Source of the DNA: Schistocerca nitens
Lineage: Eukaryota > Arthropoda > Insecta > Orthoptera > Acrididae
NCBI RefSeq assembly: GCF_023898315.1
Contig: NC_064622.1
Location: 358,589,234-358,653,233 of the forward strand
Direction of reading: 5' to 3'
Length of the DNA stretch: 64,000 nt
The position numbers and the translations under genes are program-made. A model generated the notes under the pieces. That model saw only the letters and a program-made list of their open reading frames with translations, did not search any database and had not been told where the DNA came from. Positions 9,553 to 19,996 of the stretch are shown here, in pieces (position 1 is the first letter of the stretch; each line of letters opens with the position of its first letter).

Positions 9553-10734
9553 TCTTTCTGTTTTGGAAACATTTCTTTACCACTGATCAGGATGCATCTT
9601 CCTTTTCTGGGAGGGACTGTTGCCCTCGGCCGCATTCTTGTCTTTTGCAACTACAACTCTGTATTCAACTTTTTACAGAACTCCTACTGTTTCAATTGTT
9701 CTCACTTCATTTGTACCATCTTCTGCATTTAGACCATCCACAAAATCACTTATTTTCTTCAAAGCACTAATGCAAATTTGTCAACAAACATCCTACTGAT
9801 CAGCTGAACTGTGCTTATCAGCGTATATTTCAACATCACATGATAGCAAGGGCTTCATTGTTGCATACACATTTGCTACAGTGCAACCAACCTAACTCTG
9901 AATAAGAAAAATATCCCTTCAAATTGTAACAAACGGAAAGGTTGCTTTGAATGTCCAGATTGGTAAGTCTGACATCAGTTGGCATTCCCTGCACCTGGAC
10001 ATGACAAGACAACCACCATGCCTAATGAACTTGGCAGGTTTTGCAAATGATGGACATTTAGTGGGCTTTGCACCAGAAGAGAACCTGCAGTTAGTGGCTT
10101 TTGCAACCAAACACAATTTTCTACAGCCAATTTCAATGTTTTATAACAAGTTTTGCAGCCTGAAACTTATTTCATCATATCCACACTGAAAAAAATCTAT
10201 ACAGTACAGTGCTCAAAAAATGCATTTAGTGGCTTTTTGCATCCGGGCTTCTCATGTAGATCCCACTACTGAGCCAGCAGCAGCAATCACTTCAACAGAT
10301 CGTGAGAACAGTTACCTGGCCAAAACTTTAGATACAGCCACATCAGCAGCCAAGAAGAAGGATAGTGCTGCCACTTGTTCATCTACCAGAAGCAGGTATG
10401 TGAGTAGCTGCAGTGAAAATTTTCCGTGACCTGTCATGCTCCAGCCAGTGCCATCAAAGTTGTAAATACAGATACATTATGTTCTTTACATCAGAATAGT
10501 GTTCAGAGATGTAGCTCGAATGTACCAACAATTGAGAAGAATGGTAAAGCAATAAATTTAAAAACCAACATAAATGTTTCTACTGTATGATTTCTACACC
10601 AGCATGTATATATAGTATGTATCAAGTAAATTAGTTAGATAGAAGTACTAGTAGTAGCAGAACTATGACGTATATTTACTATGACAGAACATGGGTTAAT
10701 AGAAAATGAAATTGGTATTTACAACATACAGACT
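9553..10734. other. spacer with weak coding traces, no assigned gene
   Basis: Minus-strand frames at 9560-9740 are lysine-rich (SPSQKRKMHPDQ). The plus frame 9947-10189 contains a repeated phrase, LAGFA / LVGFA / LVAFA, and the same DNA word (GTGGCTTTTGCA-like) recurs near 10229. The plus frame 10220-10429 is Ser/Thr/Ala-rich. None matches a family I know. They may be worn LINE ORF1 or flanking exon-like pieces. Confidence 0.3.
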
Positions 10735-11378
10735 ATGGCTCAGCAAGATGGCCGCCGAGTAAGTGACGCCAGAAACCATTTCCAGAAAGTTAAGTGATTT
10801 AGACAGGAATATAATTTAGTTTAACGCCGACAACAAATTAAATACGTGCATTAGTGTATCGTTTAGTCTTGCCGTTAAAGGTTTGTCTTTTCTTTGCGTA
10901 TTTTTTCAGAAAACACGAAAAGATCGTAACTTCGCGAAGTCGCGCTTAGGCTTAAATTTTGTAAACGTGTTTACTTCTTGTTTCACGGTAATTTAACTAG
11001 TTTCTCGGTAACAAATAAGTAAACTACCGTAAATAGCGAATAACTTCATTGTTTTAATACAGATTTCAGAAAAACAGCGTAACTTTATATCAGAAACTTG
11101 CTTATATACATTTGTTTATAGGCCTAATTCTCGTAACGTTTTTGGAGAATCAAAGTTAAAGTATCTCGTTTAATTGTCCTTTTTTTTCATTCCATCGAGT
11201 GAAATATATAATAAATTGCGTATACCTTCATTGTTTTAATACAGATCTCAGAAAACCAGCGGAATTTTAAATCAGAAACTTGCTTATATACATTTGTGAA
11301 TAGGCTTAATTCTTGTAACGTCTTTTTTGATTTTCGGTAATTTAATTGATTTATTCTAGCTAAAGTATTATTTTTGCC
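10735..11378 (+). promoter_or_regulatory. LINE 5' leader / probable internal promoter
   Basis: A 640-base non-coding leader upstream of ORF1, rich in repeated blocks (see the repeat at 10948-11330). LINE 5' UTRs normally carry an internal RNA polymerase II promoter. That role is inferred from position and from the repeat organisation; no TATA or initiator was assigned. Confidence 0.5.
10948..11330 (+). repeat. tandem monomers in LINE leader
   Basis: The block AGGCTTAAATTTTGTAAACG (10948) returns as AGGCCTAATTCTCGTAACGT (11120) and AGGCTTAATTCTTGTAACGT (11302), spacing 172 and 182 bases. Between the last two, about 97 bases (11043-11139 and 11225-11321) match almost throughout (CTTCATTGTTTTAATACAGA). 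Confidence 0.85.
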
Positions 11379-12404
11379 ATGAGTGAGAAGTGCCTGACTT
11401 GCCGTAGAATTGTTCGTTCCGGGGTTTGGTGTGATGGATGCAGTAGTTTTATTCACTGGGGGGACTGCAGTGGCGTGGGTGTTGGGAAAGTGGATCAGGC
11501 TCATCAGTGGTTATGTAGGATTTGCAGCAGAGATAGGAAGATAGTGGAACAGGAGGGGAAAATTGCTGCCCTTCAGGCTGAGCTAGATCAGGCTAGGGAA
11601 GATCTGGACAGGTTAAGGAGGGAGAAGGGCAAAGAGAGGTGGGAAGTGGCAACAGGTAGCAGAAGGAACAGGCCTAGAACTAAGTCTGACAGTTTTGTGG
11701 TGAATGTCAAAAATAAGTTTGACCTGTTGCTTCAGTTAGAAACTGTTGAGCCTCAAGCAGAGGTAGGTGTAGACAGGACACAACAAACTTTCAATAGGAA
11801 ATTGAAAAAGAATGTAGGAAAGTCATCGAAAAGGAAGAAAGTTTTGTTGTTAGGCAGTTCTCATGCCAGAGGTGTAGGCCAACTTCTGCAGGAGGAATTA
11901 GGACCAGAATACAAGGTCACAAATTTTTTCAAACCAAGTGCTAGTCTGGATCAGGTGACAGAGGATTTAGGTTCACTCTGTAAAGGATTTACTAGGGAAG
12001 ACACCGTGGTTATTGTGGGAGGGCCAGGGAACAGCATCGACAGAGATCCTAGGTACAGTATAGAGTGTGACCTGGTAAAGATTGCGTCGGCATCGAGACA
12101 CACCAATGTTGAATTTGTATCTGTCCTGAGACGCCATGACCGGCCTCATTTGAACTCTTCTGTTGGGAGAGTTAATTTGGAGTTGGAATGGCTGCTTGGG
12201 TCGGGTGCGGGGGCTCATATTGGTGTGGTTCCTGTTGATTATCTCAGTAGGTGGGACTATACCAGGCACGGCCTACATCTCAACAGGAAAGGGAAGGGGA
12301 AACTGGCTGGGGTAATAGCAGGAAATTTAAGGGGTGGAGGCACTGCCATGAATGGTAAAATACCAGTGGTTACAGGTGTTGGAGCAGCACCTTTTTTAGG
12401 ATAG
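11379..12404 (+). CDS. LINE ORF1: PHD-like finger, coiled coil, SGNH-like domain
   Basis: An intact 341-residue frame starting at ATG. Residues 5-50 hold Cys/His in PHD-like spacing (CLTCRRIV, CDGC, FIHWGDC, CRIC). Residues about 53-90 are a coiled coil (KIAALQAELDQAREDLDRLR). Residues about 150-320 look like an SGNH/GDSL esterase: VLLLGSSHARG (block I Ser), VVIVGGPGNSID (block III-like Gly-Asn), LRRHDRP, and HGLHLNRKGKGK at the end, where the catalytic His is expected. Esterase and PHD domains are known in CR1-type ORF1 proteins, which act as nucleic-acid-binding chaperones. The esterase's role in retrotransposition is not settled. Its stop (12402-12404) lies at the start of the ORF2 frame. 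The only intact LINE ORF1 in the window. Confidence 0.85.
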   Translation: MSEKCLTCRRIVRSGVWCDGCSSFIHWGDCSGVGVGKVDQAHQWLCRICSRDRKIVEQEGKIAALQAELDQAREDLDRLRREKGKERWEVATGSRRNRPRTKSDSFVVNVKNKFDLLLQLETVEPQAEVGVDRTQQTFNRKLKKNVGKSSKRKKVLLLGSSHARGVGQLLQEELGPEYKVTNFFKPSASLDQVTEDLGSLCKGFTREDTVVIVGGPGNSIDRDPRYSIECDLVKIASASRHTNVEFVSVLRRHDRPHLNSSVGRVNLELEWLLGSGAGAHIGVVPVDYLSRWDYTRHGLHLNRKGKGKLAGVIAGNLRGGGTAMNGKIPVVTGVGAAPFLG

Positions 12405-12406
12405 GT

Positions 12407-14069
12407 AAGACAGAAAGATGTCAAGTTCTACGAGAGGTTAGGATTGAAACAAATCTTCAGTTTAGGAAAGAAATTAAACAGCACAATTCTAGCACATTGG
12501 ATCACCAATCACAGCTGTCAATTATAAATTTTCACCAATCACCAGAAATTTTATCTCCACCAAGTTGTATCTCAGTCCTAGGTAATTGCATTGATCAATT
12601 AAAGTCACCCAACCCAGTTGACATAATCTGCCTCTCTGAACACCATGTGACCACTGGTATAGGAACTAGGCCTAAGCACAATGAGAAACTCAGACAGGAG
12701 AGTACTGCAAATGTTAGAATAAGGAAAGGTTCTCGTAAAAGTATAATTAAAAATAATGTAAGTATATTTCATCAAAATATTGGGAGTTTAAAGAATAAAG
12801 TAGATGAGCTTCTGGTTTGTTTAGAAGATTTAGAAGCTGAGAATGAAATAGATATACTATGCCTTCTGAGCATCACATTGTTACTGATATGGATAAGGTA
12901 AATGTAAGTGGATATAAGCTCTCTGCACATGTAATGAGAGAAAATATGGAGAAAGGAGGAGTTGCCATATATGTCAAAAGTTATCATTGTGCAAAAAGTA
13001 TAGAATAAAAAAGTTTTGTGTAGAGAAACATATAGAAGCATGTGCCTGTGAGCTTAAATTAAATAAATGCACATTTATAATTGTAACTGTATATAGGTCC
13101 CCATCAGGAAATTTTCATCTATTTCTGAAAAATTTGGACTCCTTGTTGTGCTATCTGTCAGACAGAGGGAAGCAAATTATTATTTGTGGGGACTTCAATG
13201 TAGATTCTCTTAAAGAGGGTAATAGGAAAAATGACCTTGAAGTATTACTTGGTTCTTTCAATTTGACACCCGTTATTGATTTTCCTACTCGGGTGGTAAA
13301 GGATAGCAGCTCACTGATAGATAACTTCTTTATAGACCAAGATAAGTTTAATCAGATAAATGCTCAGCCTGTCGAGAATGGTCTTTCTGATCATGGTGCA
13401 CAGCTAGTTACAATATATGACATAGCTCCATTCAGCAATACTAAACAGTCCTCCAAAGTAGTACGTTCAGTCAACGATTTAACAATTGCAAATTTCAGGG
13501 AAAGCCTACAGCAGTTAGACTGGGATGAGGTGTACCGTGAACCTGATGCCAATTTAAAATATAATTTATTTCATGACATTTTTGTAAATGCATTTGAAAA
13601 CTGCTTCCCCAAGAAAATAGTTAAATATACTCATAAGAAACCTTATAACAAACCATGGCTTACTAAGGGTATAAAAATATCTTGTAACCGGAAAAGGGAA
13701 ATGTATCTGACAGCAAGAAAGAGTAGTGACCCAGAAACTATCAAACATTATAAAAACTACTGTGTTATATTAAGAAAAGTTATTAAAAAATCCAGGAGTA
13801 TGTGTATCATGTCTGAAATCAGCAACTCTGATAATAAAATTAAAACAATTTGGAATATTATTAAACGAGAAACAGGTCAACCAAGAGCAGAGGAAGACAG
13901 TATTACCATCAAATTGAATGAAAACTTTACGAACAAAAAGTCAGAAGTTGAAAATCTTTTTAATAATCATTTTCTAAATGTTGTGGATATAGTAGGATCC
14001 AGGTGTTCATTAGAAGATTTGATACAATTGAAGTCTCACCCACTTCTCCCTCTGGAATTAGGAAAATAA
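12407..14069 (+). pseudogene. LINE ORF2, endonuclease part, frameshifted
   Basis: An apurinic-like endonuclease that nicks target DNA for target-primed reverse transcription. The frame is open from the ORF1 stop without an obvious ATG. NNVSIFHQNIGSLKNKVDEL starts the domain (~12755). A frameshift lies near 12860 (..DILCL to SEHHIVTD). A second shift and stop follow near 13003, and then the frame at 12987-14069 carries VTVYRSPSG, IIICGDFNVD, IDNFFID and the catalytic SDHGAQ (about 13389). It ends in a spacer that shifts frame again at about 14010-14040 into the RT frame. Key EN residues remain, so only the frameshifts disable it. Confidence 0.8.
12560..12890 (+). repeat. duplicated endonuclease-start motif inside ORF2
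   Basis: The phrase DIICLSEHHVTT (about 12621-12656) precedes a second, in-register DILCL/SEHHIVTD (12850-12885), each after a matching upstream phrase (LGNCIDQLKSPNPV against LKNKVDELLVCLED). The first lies in the N-terminal extension of ORF2. Confidence 0.5.
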
Positions 14070-15598
14070 TAAACTTGCTTAAAAGCAAAAACTCACATGG
14101 AATTGATGGCATTTCCAGCAAAATACTAAAAGCTTGTTCTCATCAGATAAGTAAGATTCTCAGCCACCTGTGTAATAGCTCTCTGGAACAGGGCATTTTC
14201 CCTGATAGACTGAAATATGCTATTGTTATACCTTTGCATAAAAAGGGGGATAGATCTGATGTCAACAATTACCGTCCAATCTCCCTTCTAACAGCTTTAT
14301 CCAAAATTTTTGAGAAAGTGATGTATTCAAAAGTAGCTTCACATATCTGTAAAAATGAAGTACTAACAAAATGTCAGTTTGGTATCCAGAAAGGTTTTTC
14401 AACAGAAAATGCCATATATGCTTTCACCAGTCAAATTTTGAATGATATGAATAACCGAACACCACCCATTGGGATTTTTTGTGATCTCTCAAAGGCTTTT
14501 GATTGTGTAAATCATGAAATTCTGCTAGACAAGCTCAAGTATTGTGGCATGAGTGGGACAGTGCACAAATGGTTTAATTTGTACCTAACTGGAAGAGTGC
14601 AGAAAGTTGAAATAAGTAGTTCTCATAACATGCAAAGATCAGCACATTCCTCAAACTGGGGAACTATCAAGAATGGGGTTCCACAAGGGTCAGTCTTGGG
14701 TCCTTTGTTGTTCTTATTATATATTAATGACTTGCCATTCTATGTTCATGAAGAGGCAAAGTTAGTTCTCTTTGCTGATGATACAAGTATAGTTATCACA
14801 CCTGACAAACAAGAATTAACTGATGAAATTGTCAATACTGTCTTTCAGAAAATTACTAAGTGGTTCCTTGTAAACGGACTCTCACTGAATTTTGAAAAGA
14901 CACAGTACATACAGTTCCGTACAGTGAATGGTATGACGCCATTAATAAATATAGACCTTAATCAGAAGCATATAGCTAAGGTAGAATATTCCAAATTTTT
15001 AGGTGTGTCCATTGATGAGAGATTAAATTGGAAGAAACACATTGATGATCTGCTGAAACGTTTGAGTTCAGCTACTTATGCAATAAGGGTCATTGCAAAT
15101 TTTGGTGATAAACATCTTAGTAAATTAGCTTACTACGCCTATTTTCACTCATTGCTTTTATATGGCATCATATTTTGGGGTAATTCATCACTGAGGAATA
15201 AAGTATTTATTGCACAAAAGCGTGTAATCAGAATAATAGCTGGAGTCCACCCAAGATCATCCTGCAGACATTTATTTAAGGATCTAGGGATATTCACAGT
15301 AGCTTCTCAGTATATATACTCTCTTATGAAATTTGTTATTAACAACCAAACCCAATTCAAAAGTAATAGCAGTGTGCATAACTACAATACTAGGAGAAAG
15401 GATGATCTTCACTATTCAAGATTAAATCTAACTTTGGCACAGAAAGGGGTGAATTATACTGGCACTAAAGTCTTTGGTCACTTACCAAATAGTATCAAAA
15501 GTCTGACAGATAACCAACAAGTATTTAAGAAGAAATTAAAAGAATTTCTGAATGACAACTCCTTCTATTCCATAGAGGAATTTTTAGATATAAATTAA
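14003..15598 (+). CDS. LINE ORF2, reverse transcriptase part
   Basis: An open 531-codon frame continuous with the endonuclease except for one shift. RT motifs in order: KNSHGIDGISSKIL, IVIPLHKKGD..NYRPISLL (fingers), FCDLSKAFDCVNH (motif A, catalytic Asp), NGVPQGSVLGPLLFLLYIND (motif B'), LVLFADDTSIVI (FADD, catalytic), then LNFEKTQYIQF and KFLGVSIDERLNW. The thumb and C-terminal tail end YNTRRKDDL ... NNSFYSIEEF, as in the LINEs at 16-20 kb. All catalytic residues are present. Its product would be made only as part of an intact ORF2, which this copy lacks. Confidence 0.85.
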   Translation: MFIRRFDTIEVSPTSPSGIRKIINLLKSKNSHGIDGISSKILKACSHQISKILSHLCNSSLEQGIFPDRLKYAIVIPLHKKGDRSDVNNYRPISLLTALSKIFEKVMYSKVASHICKNEVLTKCQFGIQKGFSTENAIYAFTSQILNDMNNRTPPIGIFCDLSKAFDCVNHEILLDKLKYCGMSGTVHKWFNLYLTGRVQKVEISSSHNMQRSAHSSNWGTIKNGVPQGSVLGPLLFLLYINDLPFYVHEEAKLVLFADDTSIVITPDKQELTDEIVNTVFQKITKWFLVNGLSLNFEKTQYIQFRTVNGMTPLINIDLNQKHIAKVEYSKFLGVSIDERLNWKKHIDDLLKRLSSATYAIRVIANFGDKHLSKLAYYAYFHSLLLYGIIFWGNSSLRNKVFIAQKRVIRIIAGVHPRSSCRHLFKDLGIFTVASQYIYSLMKFVINNQTQFKSNSSVHNYNTRRKDDLHYSRLNLTLAQKGVNYTGTKVFGHLPNSIKSLTDNQQVFKKKLKEFLNDNSFYSIEEFLDIN

Positions 15599-15812
15599 GG
15601 GAAAAAAGTATTAAAAAAATAAAAATTAAAATTAAAAAAATAAAGAAAAACAAAAAAACACAAAAAATAAAGTTGTTATATTAACTTAAGTATGTTGTTA
15701 AATTAACCTAATTATGTCATGTATTGGAAAATTTGACTCGTTCCACATCATTACGAAATATCGTATTCATGATCCATGGAACTTGTATTAATCTAATCTA
15801 ATCTAATAAAAG

Positions 15813-16130
15813 GGGTTACTTCTGCAGATGTCAACATTAAGGTGGAGGAGTTACAGACTGCCTACCATGGACAGTGGACCACAGTACAGAAATGCTATTT
15901 GAAGCAGCAGCAACACAGACAACATTTGAAGGGGAAAAGTGTTTGATATTAGGAATATGCAAATCACCAAACAGACAGGTAAATGGTTTTCTAAAAGAGT
16001 TAGAAGTTTTGTTAGGCTAGGCTGTTAGGCAATTCACATACATAATAGTAGCAGGAGATCTAAATATTAACACACTGAATGAAAGCTGTTACACAAGGAG
16101 TTTCAGTGATTTAATCAACACGATTGACGA
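15813..16130 (+). mobile_element. old LINE 'A', endonuclease piece 1
   Basis: Plus frames encode EKCLILGICKSPNRQ and IIVAGDLNINTLNES (the GDLN/GDFN box of LINE endonucleases), then SFSDLINTIDEIP. The domain breaks off at about 16130 where LINE B begins and resumes at 18028. Frame stops are present. Confidence 0.7.
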
Positions 16131-16146
16131 GATACCGTGCTCAGTC

Positions 16147-17608
16147 ATGATGAGATGTGCTAGTGTCATATCAGACCCACTCTCACACATCATAAACATA
16201 TCATTTTCAGAAGGTGTCTTTCCACAACGATTAAAAATTGCAAAAGTAAAACCATTGTATAAAAAGGGCAATATACATGAAGTGGGAAACTATAGACCAA
16301 TAGCTTTATTATCGGTATTTTCAAAAGTAATAGAGACAGTCATGAAAAACAGAATTACAAATTACCTCGAGAAATTCAATCTATTGTCTGTAAACCAACA
16401 CGGCTTTCGCAGAGGAATGAGTACAGAGTCAGCCATCACCCAATTCATTGAAAATATTGTAACAGGGGTAGATAAGAACAACAGTACAATAGGAATAAAT
16501 TTGGACCTCTCAAAGGCATTCGATACTGTCCAACATAATATCCTGCTAGACAAATTAGAATATGTCGGTATACGAGGAGTAGCTAAAAAGTGGTTTCAGT
16601 CATATCTCCATAGTAGGAAACAGGTAGTAGAAATTGCAACAACAAACAGTAAAAACCAAAGTATTGTTTACAGATCGGATATTCAGACTGTGCCAATAGG
16701 GGTACTGCAGGGGAGTGTTCTAGGACCTCTCCTATTTCTTCTTTACATAAATGATATCAAGATTCCAGTAAATGGTACTCATATAACCCTGTTTGCGGAT
16801 GACACAAACATTGTAGTAACTGACATAAACCGGGTATTGCCAACATCTGCAACCAGAGTTATAGAATATTTGCAAAATTGGTTTGAAGTGAACAAATTAA
16901 CCATAAATATCTCTAAAACTAATTATATCCATTACAGGAAAGCAAAGTCACATTCTGATCTAGATCTCAGAATACAAAATAAAGAAATTGTGAGAGTTGC
17001 TACCACAAAATTCTTAGGTGTACATATAGATGAAAATTTAGACTGGAAATCCCATATCCTGTATCTCTCGCATAAGTTAAGCTCTGCTTGCTTTGCTTTA
17101 CGCGTTATTAGTTTTGTATGTAGTAGGGAATGTAGCAGAGCTGTTTACTTTGCTTATATACATTCTGCTATTACCTATGGCCTCATCTTCTGGGGTCATA
17201 GTAAGAAAAATCTCAAAACCATCTTCACTCTACAAAAACGAGCTGTTAGAATAATTACCAACAGTTCAAGGCTAACTCCTTCAAAGCAATTATTTAAACA
17301 GCTGAATATTCTACCCCTACCGTGCCTCTATATACAGAAAAGCGTAATTAATGTAAAACGAAATATTAACAATTTCCAATCCAACTCGGATCTACATACT
17401 TACAACACAAGAAAGTGCAATGACATTCATATAAAAAGAGTTAACAAGGCTTTGGCGCAGAAACAAACAAACATACAAGGAAGCAGATTGTATAACAAAC
17501 TACCGTTAAAGATAAAAGAAATAAAAAAAATTGTCTTCATTTAAAGAAGCAGTATTCAAGTTTTTAATGACCAACTGCTATTATAGTGTAAAAGAATACC
17601 TGGAATAG
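16147..17608 (+). pseudogene. reverse transcriptase of LINE B
   Basis: Frame 16147-17544 has RT fingers (KVKPLYKKGN, NYRPIALLSV), motif A NLDLSKAFDTVQH, motif B' written VLQGSVLGPLLFLLYIND (Leu for the usual Pro), and the catalytic LFADDTNIVV. The thumb and C-terminus follow (TYNTRKCND). At the AAAAAAAA run (17522-17529) the frame shifts and the true tail continues as SSFKEAVFKF ... YYSVKEYLE to a stop at about 17608. The endonuclease and ORF1 were lost by truncation. Apart from this one shift the RT is open and its catalytic residues are intact. Confidence 0.8.
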
Positions 17609-17880
17609 CTTCATACTAAACAATTATATTTATGTACTCTGTGCCAATAGTAATTTTTATCTGACTGTTACTATGATCTAAATAAATAATATGTACAAAA
17701 GTGCTAGAATTGTATGTGTTATATCTAAATGTCAACTGTGTATTCCATGTAAAAAGTCTTTCTCATACATCAATGTAAATAATCAAAGTTGTACATGCTA
17801 TTTCAATGTGGTCTGATGTTATGTAGTCCACTATGCACATCTGTATTTTGTATAGTATTGTTCACCCTATATGTGTGTGT

Positions 17881-17990
17881 ATATATATACACTATGTATT
17901 TTTTGACGAAATCCATGCAATGTAAATTGTCTCGTGTATATATATACTATGTATTTTTTTGACGAAATCCATGCAATGTAAATTGTCTCT
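17881..17990 (+). repeat. 56-bp tandem duplication in LINE 3' UTR
   Basis: Two neighbouring copies of TGACGAAATCCATGCAATGT with flanking TATATATA, 56 bases apart (17905 and 17961), almost identical. Confidence 0.9.
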
Positions 17991-18027
17991 GGATGAATAA
18001 ACAACAACAACAACAACAACAACAACT

Positions 18028-18850
18028 TAAAGATACAGAAACATTAATAGATGATGCAATTACCAATATACCACAGTACACACAAAAAGCGCATGTTATA
18101 AACACAGCCACTGATGATCACCATTGGGTATTAATAGAGGTATGAGATAAGGTAATTTTTGTTAAAGAGTTGCGACCAAAAAAAAGCAAGTAAACATATG
18201 AAGGCCACAAAGATTAATGCATTGTGACGACTGGAGTGATATACACCAAACAGCAAATGTAAATGAGGGATGGGAATCATACCCCAAAACATTATGCTAT
18301 TGCACAGATATTCCATGTCCACTAATATGTAGGCATAAAAAAGTTAAGTACAATAAAAATTGGGTCACAACAGATATAAAAAGGAAGAGCTAAAAACTAT
18401 GTATGAACAATCTCAGATAAATCCAACACAAGCAAACTGTGATACCTACAAGAATAAGAAGATATCATATAAGAAACTGATAAAAGAAACCAAATGCAGT
18501 TATTACACAAACAAAATTACACCTTTTAATAGTATCACAAAGCCCATACAGTCACACATAAAGAAAGAGAGGTAAAGTGTAGACATAAAAAAAGAGTGGG
18601 AATGTAAATATAAAGAAAAATGGGAAGGAAATTAGGGCCCCTTAAAAAGTCAGTAATATTTTAAATCAACATTATGTTGAGGAAGAGGGTAAATTAATGA
18701 AGCAAAACTCTCCTGACAGAAAACGCACACAACATACTGCTCATGAGACAAAAAATTGTTCCTTCTGTCAAAAATGAATTAGTAAAAATAACACACTGAT
18801 TAAAACCAGAAAATACTTGAGGACTAGAGTAATTAAATGCTGCCCCATTG
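18028..18850 (+). mobile_element. old LINE 'A', piece 2 (endonuclease end and spacer)
   Basis: Right after LINE B the frame reads TETLIDDAITNIPQYTQKAHV then ATDDHHWVLIEV, the end of a LINE endonuclease (usual SDH..). A spacer follows (RYKKEELKTMYEQS, KLIKETKCSYYTN). Stops abound. It is the continuation of 15813-16130. Confidence 0.65.
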
Positions 18851-19996
18851 GAATAAATTATCTCCTGTTGGTATCTTCTGTGACCTTTCTAAGGCCTTTG
18901 ATAGTGTTAGTCATGAAATCCTCTTAGCAAAGGCTGAATATTATGGTATAAGTGGCTCAGTTGGCTCATGGATTAAATCCTACCTAGCTGGAAGAAAGCA
19001 GAAGGTCATGTTGAACGACTCTGAGGGGTGCTCTGTGTCATCTAGCTGGGGCTCTATTGGCTATGGTGTTCCTCAGGGCTCTGTACTTGGCCTCCTTCTC
19101 TTCCTCATCTTTATCAATGACCTTCCCTTGCATACTAGCTTTAAAACTCACTTTACTCTTTTTGCTGATGACACCTCTATCCTCATCAAGAAGACTACCA
19201 ACCTCAATCTTGAGGAATCGGCCAATATTGTCTTTAGTGAAGTATGTAACTGGTTTGTAAATAATGAGTTATCACTAAATGTTAATAAGACCCAGTTTGT
19301 GCATTTCCAAGTAAGGAAAAAAGTTGAGGATCAATTAAGTATTACATTAATGGTAGTGAGTTACTACAAGTTGAGTCAACCTAGTTTCTTGGTGTACACA
19401 TTGACAACAGTCCAAAATGGTCTGAACATATTTTGCACCTCCACAAAAAACTCAGCTCAGCAACATTCGCTGTTCATATTATTTCCACTGTATGTGACCG
19501 AGACACCACAAAAATTGCTTATTTTAGTTATTTCCATGCATTATTTCTGTATGGCATAGTTTTCTGGGGTAATCAGCCACTATCCAAAAAAATATTCATT
19601 GCCCAAAAGAGAGTTATTAGGATAATGAGCGGAGTCCAGCCTAGACATTCTTGTAGGAACCTTTTCAGAAAATTAGGGATACTGACAACTGCATGCCAAT
19701 ATATCTCCTCCCTGTTATGTTTCATTTGTAAAAATGGACAATCGTACAAAACCAATGATTCATACCATACCCACAATACCAGGAGGAAGATGGGCCTCCA
19801 TTATGAATCAAAAAACCTTACTATTGTACAAAAAGGAGTCCATTACATGAGCTGCAAGGTGTTCAGTGCTCTCCCACCATCACTGAAATTACTTATCCAT
19901 GACCTTCCCAAATTTAAACAACAGCTCAAACAGTATTTATTAGATAATTCCTTCTATTCGGTAGAAGAATATTTCAGTAGAGTTAACTGTAATTGA
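18837..19996 (+). pseudogene. reverse transcriptase of LINE C, frameshifted
   Basis: The frame 18837-19559 has motif A FCDLSKAFDSVSH, motif B' YGVPQGSVLGLLLFLIFIND and the catalytic TLFADDTSILI. A shift near 19350-19430 moves the thumb into the frame 19433-19996 (KLSSATFAVHII, KRVIRIMSGVQPRHSCRNLF, HNTRRKMGLHYES). It ends ...SFYSVEEYF. The catalytic residues are kept. The C-terminal 300 bases occur again at 20318-20598 through a duplication. Confidence 0.8.

Larger units (their letters stand above)
10735..15812 (+). mobile_element. near full-length CR1-type LINE
   Basis: A 5.1-kb element: a 5' leader, an ORF1 (11379-12404), an ORF2 (about 12407-15598) and an AT-rich 3' UTR ending in AATCTAATCTAATCTAAT. 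The left boundary is where the base composition changes (GATGGCCGCCGAGTAAGTGA). The right boundary is the ATCTA repeat tail. ORF1 with PHD-like and esterase-like domains is known from CR1-group LINEs. No clear target-site duplication was found. The ORF2 frameshifts are few, so the copy is fairly young. Confidence 0.85.
16131..18027 (+). mobile_element. LINE 'B', 5' truncated
   Basis: A 1.9-kb insertion that begins inside the RT domain and ends in AATAAACAACAACAACAAC. It interrupts the endonuclease of LINE A. Its 3' UTR holds a 56-base tandem duplication (17881-17990). 5' truncation is usual for LINE insertions. Confidence 0.8.
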
